From: Serinus canaria | Taxonomy: Eukaryota > Chordata > Aves > Passeriformes > Fringillidae | NCBI RefSeq assembly: GCF_022539315.1 | Contig: NC_066314.1 | Span: forward strand, 62,109,543-62,173,542 | Length of the DNA: 64,000 nt | Direction of reading: 5' to 3' | In this document: positions 22,054-36,093 of the stretch, piece after piece | Layout: the number at the start of each line of letters is the position of its first letter | Position numbering within the stretch: position 1 is the first letter of the stretch | Made by a program: the position numbers and the translations under genes | Notes under the pieces: generated by a model | Seen by the model: the letters and a program-made list of their open reading frames with translations, nothing else | Database searches by the model: none | Told to the model about the DNA's origin: nothing

Positions 22054-24215
22054 CTCCTGCCATTCATATGGTATTTGCACAATGGTGTAGAGAATGGTAC
22101 AATATGTGTGTTCTCTTAATTGTTGCAATGCTTGTGGTTGTTATCAAAGGACTAGGAGTCACGCTATAATTTAGTGACTCTTGTATCTTTGAACGTATTT
22201 TCTTCATTATCTATCCTAGCAGTCTAACCAAATTCTACCTGCTTCTGTTATATCAATTCCAGTCATGTCTTTTTCATCCCAAGTATGTGAACTTTGTGTA
22301 TGATTGAAACATCTGTCTCACAGACTCTGAGGAAGAGGAATTGCAGGCTATTAATCATACAGTTTCTACTGTGTATTAACTTTGTCTGCAGAAGAGACTG
22401 TGCTACCATTGATACTCAAAAGTACAGCCAGATACTTATGAAAGCTCTCAAGAGTTCCTGCACAGAATGGCAGTCACACTGGAGATTCTGATGGAAGCTG
22501 TCCAGGAGAAATCAACTAAGTTTCTGGACATACCACGTCCCTCTATGCCAGCATGCCTGGTAATTCCCATAAATGAGGACCTGTTGGAGTCAGCCAAATT
22601 ACTCTGGCAGATGTCTGCTTCTTTAGTGTTGACAATCCAGATGGGTGGATTGTTGTTATCCAGTGCTTTCTGCAGGCTCTGAACAAGTCTATGTACACTG
22701 GCGCCAGGACTGCTGGCTGTGGCAGCAGTCCACTGGACAGACGAGCATCCAGGTCTACAAAGAACAATGCCACAAGGTAAAGAATTACACCAGATGTTAT
22801 TTAATTAGAAGCAAAACCCACCTGCTTTGAATTATCTTATTCTAGCTATGATCTGGTGCTGTTTTAATCAGATGTCTTTTATGGAAGATAACACTGCTGT
22901 CAGTGAAATATCAATCATCATTTGCATTGATATAGGATCATGAAAGGTTTACCTAAGCCACAGTTTTGTATTTTACAAGACTCAGTTATTTCCAAGCAAA
23001 AAATTAAAATGGTTAGACTAGGAAATCCCTGTGTTTAGCACTTGTTTTACATGCCCCATATTTTGAATATTAAGTGTCATTTTCCCAAAGGTAATCAACA
23101 AGAACTACCTTCTTTGATAAATGTAGTGCTGCAATGACCTTTTCCAAACATTGACTTCAACTTGGTCATTCATTTAGTAGCCAGGTTTTACTTAGGAGTA
23201 TTATTTGCAGCAGAAATTATTCTGTCTCACTGTTTTAGAGGATGCTGTTTGCCATTCATTGTTGTATCCACATTTACTCACATTCAAAGAATAATCATTT
23301 GCTGACAGCATGTCTGATCATCTGAAATATTATCAGCACACTTCCCATATCATACTCTTGTTCTCATTTCTGCTGGCACTGCCTGCTGTGGACACTGAGT
23401 TGTGAGTGATTTTTAAGTGAGCAAGGGTTCCTGCCCCTTATGCTCTGCTTTACCAGTATGAGGCAGCTGAGTGCTTATGATGATTATGATCATCTATGCA
23501 AGATGATGATTTTTATAAATGGAAGTGCTACATGTATGCAAAGAATAGAACTAATGAGGATTAAAGCTTCAGCCATGAGACTTCTTGCTACTTTGCATGG
23601 ATATCAGATCCTTCTGGATCTATTGTGATTTGCCAGTGTTGTTGTACTTAGGGTCTGAATGTTCCTTGCCATGTATTGAAGACTTGTTTACAGTATCACA
23701 CTGCAACCAGCTAGCCCTTCAAAATAATGGGACTATTGAGGGAAAAAACCTATCCCACCACTGTCTTAACTATGTAGGGATATATTATGTAGTTACACTC
23801 TTGAAATCTCATGTATGTTTTTGACAAATGTTTTTCTTGACCAAAACATGAGGCAGAGATTACATTCATGCATTGCTTACCCATGCCAAAGTAAAAAAAT
23901 GTATAAACTTGAGCTACTAATAATTTCATAAATTTTGTGCATAAATATTGGTATTTATTGAATCTTCAGCTCTTAGCTATTTTTCTGAACTGCTAAGGCT
24001 CTATTCAGTTGAATTACAATTTCTAAGATACTACTTATATGCAGTCACAATCAAGTTTGGTGACCACTACCTGTTGGTTCAGAGTTGCCATCTATAATGA
24101 CAAATATTAATTTTAATTTTTGATTTTATTCTTTACGTGTTAGGCAATTTTTGGCAAGCAACAATCAGGTTTTAAGATTGGATTTTATGTAAAATTATAC
24201 ATTTCTTCCTACTGG

Positions 24216-24560
24216 AAGGACAACAGAGCAAGTCACACTCATTCCAGGAGACATTTGGAGTTCAGGAGGATGACTTGACGCAAGCTGACTTAAGGCCTGA
24301 TGAGGCAAAGCACTCTAATGGACTTGGTGCCAAAAATTAGGAACTGGGTATGAAGATTGTCTTAGTTTTGTCTGCAGTGACCATAAAATGATGGTGTTCA
24401 GGACCCTGGAAGAAAAGAACAGGGCAAATAAGATCACAACTTCGAATTTCAGAGGAATAAACTTTGCTCTGGTTACTGTTCTTCTTGGGACAAACCCATG
24501 TGATAGTCTGGGTGAGAAGAGGGATCCAGAATTGCTGAATTCACTTTTCCACCACAGTGG
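24216..24560 (+). mobile_element. CR1 LINE internal fragment (ORF2)
   Basis: The core GCAGTGACCATAAAATGATG, followed by a reading close to HKMMVFRTLEEK..ITTSNFR, matches the CR1 ORF2 segment downstream of the endonuclease (typical form: DHEMVEF..L...ITTLDFRRADFG). It is degenerate. The left boundary is uncertain. Confidence 0.7.
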
Positions 24561-27500
24561 ATATGTTTGTTAAATTTAGATTTTCCTTAACATTAGTATG
24601 TCATTAGTTTAACATTCATGTATGTCTCCTGTTTCAGCAGATACCTATTTAACCTGCACTGTCTACCTGATTTATTACTTCATCTGGCAAATAATCTATA
24701 ATATTCAGCAAAAACACTTCAGGGTGTAAAAGTGAGTAGAAACAAGTTTAATAACATTATCTGTAAGTGATCAGAATGAATTGGTTTTCTTTCTGATATT
24801 TTGTAGTGAATATTATTCTAGTTCATTTAATAAATGTCTGAGTTTAACATTTAGTATAAGTATTTTTAACCTGAAGTGATAAACTTGTACATTTTCTTGC
24901 AAGTAAAAAAAATCTGTCTTGCAATATCACCACTTTCTGCACAAATAGTTTTAACCATTTACAACTTCTCAGTATTTATATTTGTGGGTTCTAATTAATA
25001 CATATTTATCATGTTTATATTTAAATGTAATTGCATTATTTACTATATTTAATAAAGCCATAGAACATTCCAGAAAATGTAACGTGAGACTTTTGACTGT
25101 GGAAACATATTTGTTAGTGGGAAATGCAGTGCCACATATTTAGCCATATATTCATTGGTGGAAAGTGGTGAGGAGTGTTTTTAAAATTTATTTTATATTT
25201 AATGAATGTGCAAAAAGTTCATATTCATTACATTCTGTAGAGTTGTTGAGCATGAATAGAAACAAGTTGAAGAAAATGAAGAGAATTTAATTAATGTCGT
25301 ATAGTTCTATGCTTCTGGGCAATTTTGTATGAAGAATATGCCATAATTGACTTCTGAATCTGACTTTATTTCTGATTTATGTATAATATGTAATATTGTC
25401 TCTAAACTGAATATTTTTGTTCTAAAGATCATGGGGTAATATGTTAAAAACTTTGCGTTAAGATATGAAAATGTCCAGGTTAGATGCCAAGCTGTTTTAT
25501 TTACCTCCTCCTTGCATATATAAGTTGAAAGAGGAAAAAAGGTTTCTAACCATTATTGTGATACTTTGATAGTGAGCTGCTGCTCAAGCACAATTACATA
25601 TTAGTCCTTTTCTGGCACTCTCCTTGCACTGTTATTTCTGATTACATAATCTCTTGAATATTTTTGTAGATGAAGTCACAGATAATCCAAAAAACCAACA
25701 GTGTTTTTATGTTAGGAAAATGTGTCAGTTGCAATCATCTAGATTTTTTCCTGTTGTCGAATTTTCTTTCATAAACGGGCAAACATTTCTAGAATGGTAA
25801 GGAAATTGTTTATCATCAGCATCCTAAAATGGGTACAAAAGCTAAACAGTTACATATGACATTGATTATATTGAATAAGATAATCCCTGCAGTATTTTCC
25901 ACATGATGATTATGCAAAATCATGCTTCCGATGATTTAATTGCAGTTCTTTACATAATTTTTCATTAGAAATAATCGTGCTCCACATTTTGCTAGGTATT
26001 GTCATTAACTTTACATATTTTTGTGAGAGCTGTAGTGCTTAATGAAAAATTTGTTTTAATAATCAAGAGGAGCTGAGTAACATTTCCTTCCAATTTTAAA
26101 CAGTAACTTCTTTCTTCTTGTAATAATTTAGAAATGAAGCTTGTCAAATCAGTTTGCATTTTGTCAACCAGAAGAGATGACTGAAGTTAAACTTGCAATT
26201 AGACCTAGACATATACCTGTTCTAGGAAACAGTAGAATTTGACCATCGTGTATTGAACTAGAATAGTAAAAAGGCAGAGAAATAGTAGGGACTATTAATG
26301 TTAAAAGTAATTGTGAATGATAGTTTAAAATACAAATATAAGAAATGTATGTGAATGATGTTATTTCATGGTTTACTTTGAAAAATATGATAAATGTTGA
26401 ATTAAGTCTGCAAATGAAAATGCAGTGTTTTGTAACCTCTGTGTCTGTGCCAAGATTTACAATAATTTGCAAACATTGGGGGTCTCTGTCATATAGAAAT
26501 TTCATGTGTTGGAGGCTGAGGTCTTAGGGTCTCACAAAAGTCAAATCCATGACATACATAAGTTGGGTGACAGAATGCATTCCCTAAATACATCTGCTAT
26601 AGAACAATTGTTCTAAGAATTAAAAGGTCTGAATGCATCTTTCTTCCATTCTTTGGTCAAAGAGCTGACAGAATATTTAGTAGTGGGCCAAAAGACCTCA
26701 TAGGTAGAAAATGAATATAAATCCAAAATACTTCTCATACTGACCAGCAATAGTTTTTCATTAAAGTAGAACCATCTGTGTACAAGTACATGTATTAAAA
26801 AACATAATAACATTAGTGTTCTTTGAGTATTCTGGGACTGAAAAATGAGTCTCATTGAGATTTTTTGCCCTGACATTTCTAGCTTAGCCAGACAATGAAA
26901 TATCTCATCTTGCATGTTAAAATGTTGCAGACTTAATAAACAAATGTTGTTGGCATGTGATGGAATAGAGCTCAGGCTCGAGTCAGAGTATTTGGGGGGA
27001 AATTAACATGGAGAATTGTCATGTAGTTTATGAAATTAATAACAGCAATTATTGGAATCCCCAAAGGTTGAGCACATTAGTGTTGACAAAGGGTGTCCAA
27101 AGGTAGATAATGCAGTCAAAGGTCAGTAATCAATTTTGTTATATTGCATCTCCTGTGAGTGTCTGGCAATACTGGATCTTGGAGACAGCTGGCTGCTTTT
27201 CTAAAAGACAAGATACCAGGTAAGTGTTTAAGTGCTGAGTGTAATTGTGAACACTCTGGTTTGTAGGAAGGGGTTATATTCACTACTCTGGACACAAGAA
27301 CACATGTCCTTGTGGGCTTCAAAAGGGAAGGCTCAGTTCTGGCAGCTGTTGCTGAGTGAAAGCACCAAGTCAGGAGCTTGTAAGGTTAGTTTGAGACTTA
27401 GAGAAGCTTGTAGACCTTGCTGATGAGGAAAGGCTATAGTGTGAAGTAAATGTAGCTTTTTCCCTTTCAAGCTGATCATATGCAATGTCCTATTTGAAGA

Positions 27501-30500
27501 AGAGTGCCTATTTTTTTTTGTTTGTATGAGTGGTTCTTTTCATTACTGCTAATTTTTTGTTGTTCATCTTTAAGTCCTTTCTTGATGGGACCCTTGCATG
27601 CTGAGCAAACAGAACCCCTCTGTACTTACCAATGGTATTTTGTGCCTGCATATCTGACGTTATTTTTGCAGGTGCAAAGAGGACCATGGCTTCTTTCTTC
27701 TTCACCTTTGCAAAAATTGTCCTCCTCCTTAATTTTTATGTGATCTTTTCTTATGAACCCTTGTTTTTTTTTCAACAGCTTGCTTTTAAATGGTGTGCCA
27801 TTCTAATATTTCTGGTTAGTCTGTATATTAAAATCAAGAATGCTGGAACTGTATCATCTTTAATGATAACTTGTTTGCAGAATCTAGGAAAGAGATGCAC
27901 TTTTCAAATTGACATTAAATTGAAAATGCAAGTCTGGAAGTCCATGGAAGTGAACTCAGGAAGTTCATGGCCCTGTGCTTCTGGGAATAAGTGATATATC
28001 AATGCTTTCTTTAATAGATAAGTCAAAGTTTAATCAGAGGTCCATATAAACACCTATGGTAAATGACTTTCTTTCTCTTCCTGTAGATTTTCCAGTTAGG
28101 AAGGAGATTTCAATTGCAAATCAATTTCAGCACCTAAGATAAAAGTAAATGCAGAAATATTTTTTTTCTCTATTTTGCCATATAAAGCTTGGGTCAGCAT
28201 GAAGTATGTCACATAGTTTATCAAGTGGTGCTTGATATTCACAAAACTAATGAGAAATCAACCCTCTGCAGTCTGTGCAGTCCCTCCATTTGTCTGGTGA
28301 AGTGTCCCAATGGCTGCACTAAAGCAAGAAGCTGAGCTGCACATTAACTGCCTGACAATCCTCTTTTAGCAGGACTGGCTGCATATTCACCCACTGGAAA
28401 ACGTATCCTGTAAACAGAAGAAGTACCTGCAAAGGCAATTGGGTGCATGAACAACATATTTAAGAGTGTGACTGCAGGCCAGTATTTGATTTTTTTTGTA
28501 TATAAGCAAAACTCCTTGGAGTGAAGAGAGGCTATATTTTAAAATTTCAACTGTAATAACTAGAACTCTGCTGTTTTTTCATTTGCCATACGTAGGTATG
28601 CTAGAGGTATTACATTTGATTTTGTTTCTGGCATACAACATACAAAATTATATTTCCAGATGTTATGAACCATTCTTTCACTTCTACAGCCTAGTCTTTC
28701 TTAATGTCTATTGTCATTTTTTTCATTAGTGTAACAAGTTCCACTGCTTGTGTATTGTTTATTCCTAGAATTGGGATGTTCTCTTCAATACAGCATTCTT
28801 ATTTTCGTAGTCTGTTTCCTGATAATTTCTGGCAGTTTTGTTTGGTTTTTTTTTCTCTGTATGTGCAATAAAGCTTATAAATTCTCTGTGTAATTTCTGT
28901 ATCTGTTCTAGTAATTTGTCATTATTCTACTATATTTCAAATTCACTTTCAAAAATGTTAAAATGGAGGTGAGATTGTTTTAGTTTTAGGCTACTGAAGA
29001 AACACTGGGTTTTATAGTTGCCCATATGTACAATACCTATTTTTAAGTTAAAGGAAAACAGGTTACAAACACTAAGATAGTTTTAAAATTATTGATTAAA
29101 AAAGATTAAAAAAAGATAGGGGAGGATAATTTTGAAAAGAAGAAACACTAGGGAATTATAGAATGCATTTTATTCTTTTGAAATTCATTTCTCTACCACA
29201 TAATGTATCTGAAGTCCTTAAAATATTATGAGTTTGGAGAATTATGCCTTCTAAACTAATAAAGCAATGTGTAATTCAGTAGTAGGAGTTTAAACTATGA
29301 ATGGAAAATTTTAAAATAGGAACTGTGCCTGTATTTAGCTAGTAAGAGAGGCTTTGAGGTAAATAATGTAATTTAATTCTTATATTCTTTACTTTCCTGA
29401 TGTGTACAGTGGCTTGGGTGAGGTAAATAAGGTAACTGGATTTTGTGTAATTTACTCATGGGGTTCATTTGTCACTTTGAGAAGTGAAATGTGTTAGGTA
29501 AGCACTAAGTAAAAATCAAAATCAGGTCTGTCTGAAGCATTCACAGATATACAATTATCGCTTTTTGAACTAGAACACTTGCTACAGTGTAATCTTTCAT
29601 GTAAAATACATATAAACACAGCCATAAAAATAATTTTTGTCAAGATTTTTTTTCTGTATTTGTGCTAACTGCTTCTGAAAGTGAGAAACTACAGTAGCAG
29701 AAATACTGTTTATGAAAGGGGTGACAAAGAACTGCTGCAAATGAGATGGTAAATAATCACATTTGTTTCATCCTGTTTAGAGAATAAAAAGTGAAGTGGA
29801 TTTATAACAAAGCATTTAACCCCACTTCTACCTTACTCCTATCAACAGTAGAGCCAGTGATTAACTCTGGTAATTCCTGCCTTTTGCAGCAGTGGTGCTG
29901 TGTTAAACACACTCCATGTTAGAAGGATTACACTGTTTTATTGCCATCAAGGTCCCTAAAAATGTTTTTTAATGTCAGTGTATATCTATCTGCTCATCAA
30001 CTGCTCTTTTGTAGCTGGGACGGGTAGTATACTACAGTGGTATTGCCAGCAATATTATAACAGGCTTTTCCTATTCCAGTTTAATAATTTCATATGTAAT
30101 CAGGGAAATTTAGTAGAATGATGGTGAATAGTAGTTCTTGTCACTGGCATTTAATTTTACCCTCAAAAGAAAAAAATTGCATTAATGTAATACTATCTAA
30201 CACTAATATGAAAAAAACCCACTATTATTTAGCAGAAGGCTGGGGAACAAGTACTTCTCTCTGGCACCTACCATCCTGTTCAGTTCTTAGGTTTATATCT
30301 GTCTGGCTCCAAAAACTGATGAGAAGAGAGCACATTTGCACTGCATATTTTACATGTGCCTCTCTAGACGGAAGTAATTTATTCACCTGTAGATTATTCA
30401 CTGAGAAATGTACTTGTGGTTTAACATTGTATCTAAATAGAAACTGAATCCATTACCTAACCTTGTCTGATCTGAAAATGATGGGGAGAAGGTAGAAAAT

Positions 30501-30639
30501 TAGTGGGATGCTAGTCTTTTGCCTGTGGCCTAAGGGTGAGGTGATCTGCATGCTTTTTAGTTTTGTTGGATTATCTTTTACTTTTCACTGATTGAAAATA
30601 GTACCCCTGATCAGAGTTCTTGTTTTAGCTGTCAGCAGA
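24561..30639. other. Intergenic DNA, nothing identified
   Basis: AT-rich sequence without recognisable genes, RNAs or repeat families. Open frames such as 26164-26505 (minus), 26613-26915 (minus) and 27632-27994 (plus) have no homologues I can name. Confidence 0.55.
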
Positions 30640-30965
30640 AGGTCTCATGTGCTTGTTTTTCCTTGCCAGGTAGCCTGGAGCAGAAATCCAATGCAATGTA
30701 ACCCATGGGCTGCCCTTTAATGCTCTCAGTTGCCTCCATGCATTCCAAATGTTCTGTCACATAAAGGACATCTCCACTGCATCATCTTCATGGCTTGTCC
30801 TTTGTAAAGAGCCTGTTTCCATCTGTTTCACTGCTGTGAATGTATGAGCCATCATACCATGTCTCCATGAGCATTGCAATATCAAGGTCCTGTAACTGCA
30901 CACAGATCTCTTAATTCCTCCTGTTTATTCCCAATTCAACAGGTATCAGGTATTCTGGCTGATTT
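30640..30965 (-). mobile_element. CR1 LINE endonuclease-domain fragment
   Basis: On the minus strand I read ELGINRRN-stop-EICVQLQDLDIA followed by METWYDGSYIHSSE..GNRLF. This parallels the start of the CR1 ORF2 endonuclease (SMGNKQEELE...DIVAITETWWDDSHDW...GYKLFRRD). Stop codons show it is dead. The following LYVTEHLECME resembles the next ORF2 block. Confidence 0.75.
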
Positions 30966-32261
30966 CCCAGAAATTGTTGCTCACAATAAGGCAAATACTC
31001 TAAAATGGTTGAGTCTTAAAAGTAATAGAAAACTATATAGAAAGGGAAAGCATTTGTTGTGTTCTACTGATACCCATTTAAGTATTTAAAAGGTATGTTG
31101 ACTCTGTGAAGCAGTGTGCCTTATGAAAGAATGCTAATGCTCTTTTCCAAAGATTATTGTCAGTATGACAATAGCCTTAGGCATGAGACAAAACTTTGAG
31201 TGCCATTAGCTTAAACTATTGTGCAAAGATGTTTATGGCACTGCTGGAAATACTGCATTGAATTGCACTTGTTTCCTAGGTTTGTATTGGGCTAAAAGAA
31301 GTCATTAGCAATTTGCATTTTGAGAGCATTTTTGGTACAATATGGTGGTGTGAGTCACCAGAAGCTTAGTGGCATAAAGAATTGCAGCCTGAAGGCAAAA
31401 ATAATAGTTGGCCTAGAGTACTGCCTCTCATTTAGCATATTATAGTCATTGCCTTTTTATGGGTTGTTTTTTCCAAATATGAATTTAGTGCTGGTAAAAG
31501 GTACTGAGTCAGTTCTGAAACTTTTCCTCTGTCCTTGAACAGACACAGCACAGGCAGCAGAACTGTGACCTTCCCCCCACAGTTCAGCCCTATACCTTGA
31601 ATATGACTTTAGGTTGGTGATAAATGCACATCTGCTTCTGGGCTGGCTTACAAGTCAAAGTTGTCATGTGTTCCCATAGTAAACAGGATCAAATGATGCC
31701 TCTGCTGCTGCTGTGTCAGAGTCCACTTTTTCATTTTCTGTTGCTTTATAGGCTAAATGGACTGCTGTGATCATGGAGGCAATATTGGCAGGTGGTTCAA
31801 TAAAGTTAGTCCTCAGTTAACCCTGAGTTCTTTTATGTGGCAAGGTACCATTTTAAGGAGACTGGGCATACCTCCATTTCTGACTTGCTGTTTGCTTTTT
31901 TAGGCAGCCTTAACCGGGAATGTGAGAAGTGTGACCTCGTCTTTGATATACACAGGTCTTTCCCTAAAATTCACTATTCATTTTACAGTTTTTCACATGA
32001 GATTATTTAAAAGAAAGCAAGCATTAATTTGGAAGTGAAGAAGTGTAAGACTGTGCTTTCATTTATAGGGAGCAAAAAATGAAAAATAAAAAATTAGGGT
32101 CCATCCTGTGGAAATATAGTTTTTGTAAATTGTGTAAGTTACGATACTCTGGCCAAATACAGATAAAAATTCTTTGTGCCAAGTTGTAAGTTTTGATTAT
32201 CCTACACTGAAATTGATGCAACAGCCCCATATATTATGTTTTTTTTCTTGATGGGGAATAT

Positions 32262-32348
32262 GAAATATAAATATATTACTTATATATTTAAAATACTTAT
32301 ATATACTTATATAAAATATTTATTTTATATATAATATATATATATACA
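32262..32348. repeat. AT-rich low-complexity tract
   Basis: Runs of TATATA and TTATATA with almost no G or C. Confidence 0.8.
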
Positions 32349-32350
32349 AT

Positions 32351-32420
32351 AATCAGTATAAATAGATGTGAGCCTGATTTAGCATAATCAGTATAAATAG
32401 ATGTGAACCTGATTTAGCAG
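32351..32420. repeat. 35-bp tandem duplication
   Basis: Two 35-bp copies starting AATCAGTATAAATAGATGTG, differing at one internal position (GAGCC versus GAACC) and at the last base. Confidence 0.9.
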
Positions 32421-33955
32421 CTGATAGTTCAGGATCTTGAATCTAGATAAAGTTGCATCTAGAGTTTTGTTTACTGAAGGCTGTTACATATGAATATATT
32501 TCAGATTCATGTCTTGTGAAAAACTGAAAGGATATCCGCCACACTGATTTTAACCTCTCAGTTCTTTCTATTCTAAACTTCATAAGCTGTTATTCTACCC
32601 AGTGTTTATAATACTACCATGGTTATTTTTTTTTTTTCCAGACTTCTTGTGCTTGCAGTCATATAGAACATGAAATAAGGACTATGCCAGGCCTTTTACC
32701 TTAGCCTAGACACTTAAAACACAAGAAGTTATACTATTCTAACATCTCTTATAACATGCTTATGTGCTGATTTATTTTAAAAGCTCTTTTAATTTGTTAA
32801 ATAGGGAAAAAAAAATTGTGATCTAACCCCCAAAAACACAACCTTTACTACATCAGCTTGAATCAGTGTAGCTTGGGTAGGCCAGAGCCACTTAAATCTA
32901 AATTTAGACTGGATCAAAACTGGGCTCCAAGTCTTGTTTAAAAGTGCTCAAGTATAGTCCAAAAATATGTCTTTGTAACTTGAGTAAACTCACAGTACTT
33001 GGAAGCATAAATAATTACTCCTACTGAAGTTACTATGAGTTTTAAATATATTATTTTTACAAGAAAGGATATGAACGTCTCTGTAGCTACTTGCTGCTGC
33101 TATGTACTGGTGAGTTTGGATGACTCTCAAAAATCTAGAAAGTTACTAGAAGTCTAAGAAAGAAAAAAGCATTCTTAAAATACTGAGTTTTTCAGAAGAA
33201 GAACTGCTGAAACAGAAACCCACACCAGTTTTTTTGTAGGTTCTAAGTGTGACTTATGACTATGAGACTACTTGATCTCAGTGATGAAACTAATTTTCTT
33301 CATGGACTGGTTTTTTAGCTTCTTATCACTTAAGTTTATTTGTCATGGTAGCATTTTGATAGCAAAAAAGATTAGCATTTTATTTATTTATTGATGATGA
33401 AAAAATTATTTAGTATGGTAATTTAAAGTATTTTCTTCCCAACTTTTTTTGTTGCGATCTAAACTCTTTTCCTATTTAACCACAAAGAGCTAGTCAGAAG
33501 AGCTGACATTTGCACTGAGTATGGCTATTTTGTACTTAGTAGAATAATATATTTGTTTTCTTGCAGTAATGTGGATTTCAGTGTGATGGAAAAACACTGA
33601 AAAAGATTGTAGGGGAAGGATTGTCTGAGATTTTGAATTTTTTGTGCCAGAGACATTAATATCTCTTTTCCAGATGAATGCATAGTTATGACAAATAATA
33701 AATAATATATTTAGCCATATTTTGTGCCAAAATAATTCAAATAACTCTAGTTAGAATGTAGACCCAGCTACTAGATTTAGTTTCTTGCATTATTCCATAA
33801 TTCTGACTCATTACATCCTCCTTTTTTAAATCTTGGATGCAGGCATTAGAGGTCTGTCTTGTCTGCCCATAATAACCTTTGCTAAGCAAATGTTTTAAAA
33901 TTTAAAAAATCGATTGCAGCAGCAAACAATTCCAGATACAGTAAGAATTAATCTT

Positions 33956-33956
<1 letters not shown>

Positions 33957-34016
<60 letters not shown>
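33957..34016. repeat. (GT)17(AT)13 compound microsatellite
   Basis: A GT run (33957-33990) passes directly into an AT run (33991-34016). Likely length-polymorphic. Confidence 0.97.
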
Positions 34017-34791
34017 GTAAAGAGTGAAATTTTGTTATTGAAATCTTGACTTTTCTGAAAATGTACTAAGGAACTTGCAGTTGGGGAAGTATTTTAAAGC
34101 ATTTTAAATCTGACCATCATAAGGAAAAAAACTACCTTTGGAAGTTTCTTTTAGAGTTGCTGTGTGTGACTTTGTCAGAGCAGTTCTTTGTTTCTGCTGA
34201 GAGCCACCTGCTTCAACTGCCTGGTCTGGTTCTGGATGGTAGCATGGGAATTTGGGTCCCCAGGAGGCAGGACCTGCAGTTATAATACATGTTAAAAAGA
34301 ATTCTATGGAAATGGCAATTAAATAATGGAAAGCAGGTAGAGGGTTTGAAAAACAAAGTTAATTTTTTAAAATCAGCCTATTTTCCTTTTAGAATTTAGG
34401 AAGCAACTTCCCCTGTGATCAGCTAAGTCAGTAAGAATGAGCTTGTGCTTTGGAACCCTTCAGCTGGTGGGTGTTTGTAGCTACCAAGGTGGAATTTTTC
34501 TGAGAAAAGCAAAATTATTTACGGTCACTGAAGTTTTATTTCATCTCATATGCAATCAGCAAATGGAAAAAAAAAAGTTTGTCAGGAAAAGAGGTCAAGT
34601 GACCCCCTTAAAGAGTATCTAGAACAGTGTGACAGCCAAGTACAGTCCTTGCTACTAAGAGGCAGAAGAAAGTTAAAAGACTTTAAATCAAGCCTCAGAT
34701 TCTGTCTGCATCTGTCAAGGTCTTTATAAACTCTGGCAGCACCTTTGGCCTTAGTGATAATGGAAAAATAGCTGCAGAACCACCAAACTGA

Positions 34792-34823
34792 TCTAATTTT
34801 GGGAGGTTCTAATTTTGGGAGGT
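34792..34823. repeat. 16-bp tandem duplication
   Basis: Two perfect copies of TCTAATTTTGGGAGGT. Confidence 0.85.
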
Positions 34824-36053
34824 TCATTTTGACCTATCCAAAACCAGGCACAGACAGCACAGAGAGCTGATGTTTCTTTCAGGGATAAAGAGTAGAGTTT
34901 CAGCCCAAAGGTTCACCCTGATCATTACCTGTTGTCAGAGTCAGTGAATTAAGAGATTGAAACTGCCCCAGCTGTGGCATAACTCAGCTGAACAAGGTTG
35001 AGGAGTTCTTTTCTTGATTTGTCATTCAACTACTACAATAACTGCATCTTGGACTCCAATAAGCTCCAAAAAGACAACCTGTCAGGTTTGTCACTAATCT
35101 TAAAAATGTTTTGTTTTTTTTTTACAGAAAATGTTGCTCTTCCCTTCTTATCAGATTGATTCCTCTTGAATAGGTTAGACCTAGTGAGGATGTTGCTCAC
35201 TCTTGCAGCTGATTCCATCAGGTTTGTGCAATATCAACTGCATTAACTATACATTCAGAAATGAAAAATTCCAATTGTAGTTTGTATTAGGGTTCCAGGA
35301 GCCCAAGAGATAGGCAGATAAATTCTTTACATGCCCTTTGGTGACATAATTTTGTTCTTGGTATTTAAATATGTCTGAAGTAAGTGTTCACTTATTCCCA
35401 CTTTTTTCCTTCCCATTTTGTTATTAAATGTGTTCCTTTGTAGTTTAGCCAATGGTCCTTGACTGTTCAGAAAAGGTATAAACTTTGTCATGGTCTCTCA
35501 CCATGGAAAGTTAATTTCTCTTCTATAAAACAATTTACCTACCCACTCAATTCCAAAACTTCATTTTCCTTTTTACAGAATATAAGTTATATCTGTGTTT
35601 GTTAACAAGTCATCATTCCCAGTTTGTTATATATTTCTTCAGAGAACTGTCACTTAGGTAGTAACCCTTTGCATGTTTATCTTTGTTGTACAAATTTAAT
35701 AAATTTTGAAAGGCTTCACAAAAAGAGTTAGTGAAAATAATGTTTTTTAAAATATGTTAAGTGTTATTGTCAGTGTTAGTATTTCCAAGTGCCTTAAATT
35801 TGACAAAGAGATTAAATTACTTGGTTCTCCTAAGGTGGCTAACATCTTGTATTTCCTCTAAGGTTTTAGGATGACTTCATTCTTCACCATTTCAAATTAT
35901 CTTTTTAGTCTGGGCCAACAAACAGTCTGTAAGAACACTTTTTTCTTTACTGAAAAACTGAAATATTGTGTAATTAATTATTGATTGGTATTTATATTTT
36001 TATATTGTTCTTACCTGAATTTTTATTTTCCTGGCTTTTTTGGTTTGGTGGTT

Positions 36054-36056
<3 letters not shown>

Positions 36057-36092
<36 letters not shown>
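36057..36092. repeat. T36 homopolymer
   Basis: 36 uninterrupted T on plus. It could be the A tail of a minus-strand retroposed copy, but the sequence to its right is not one I recognise. Confidence 0.9.

Positions 36093-36093
<1 letters not shown>

Larger units (their letters stand above)
16977..24215. other. Intergenic DNA right of PMCH
   Basis: Upstream of PMCH. No genes recognised. Contains a perfect 22-bp tandem duplication (17443-17486), a short hairpin (21232-21255) and a small CR1 remnant (about 21995-22053). Open frames here (for example 18307-18546, 21948-22169, 22467-22682) match nothing I know. Confidence 0.6.
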
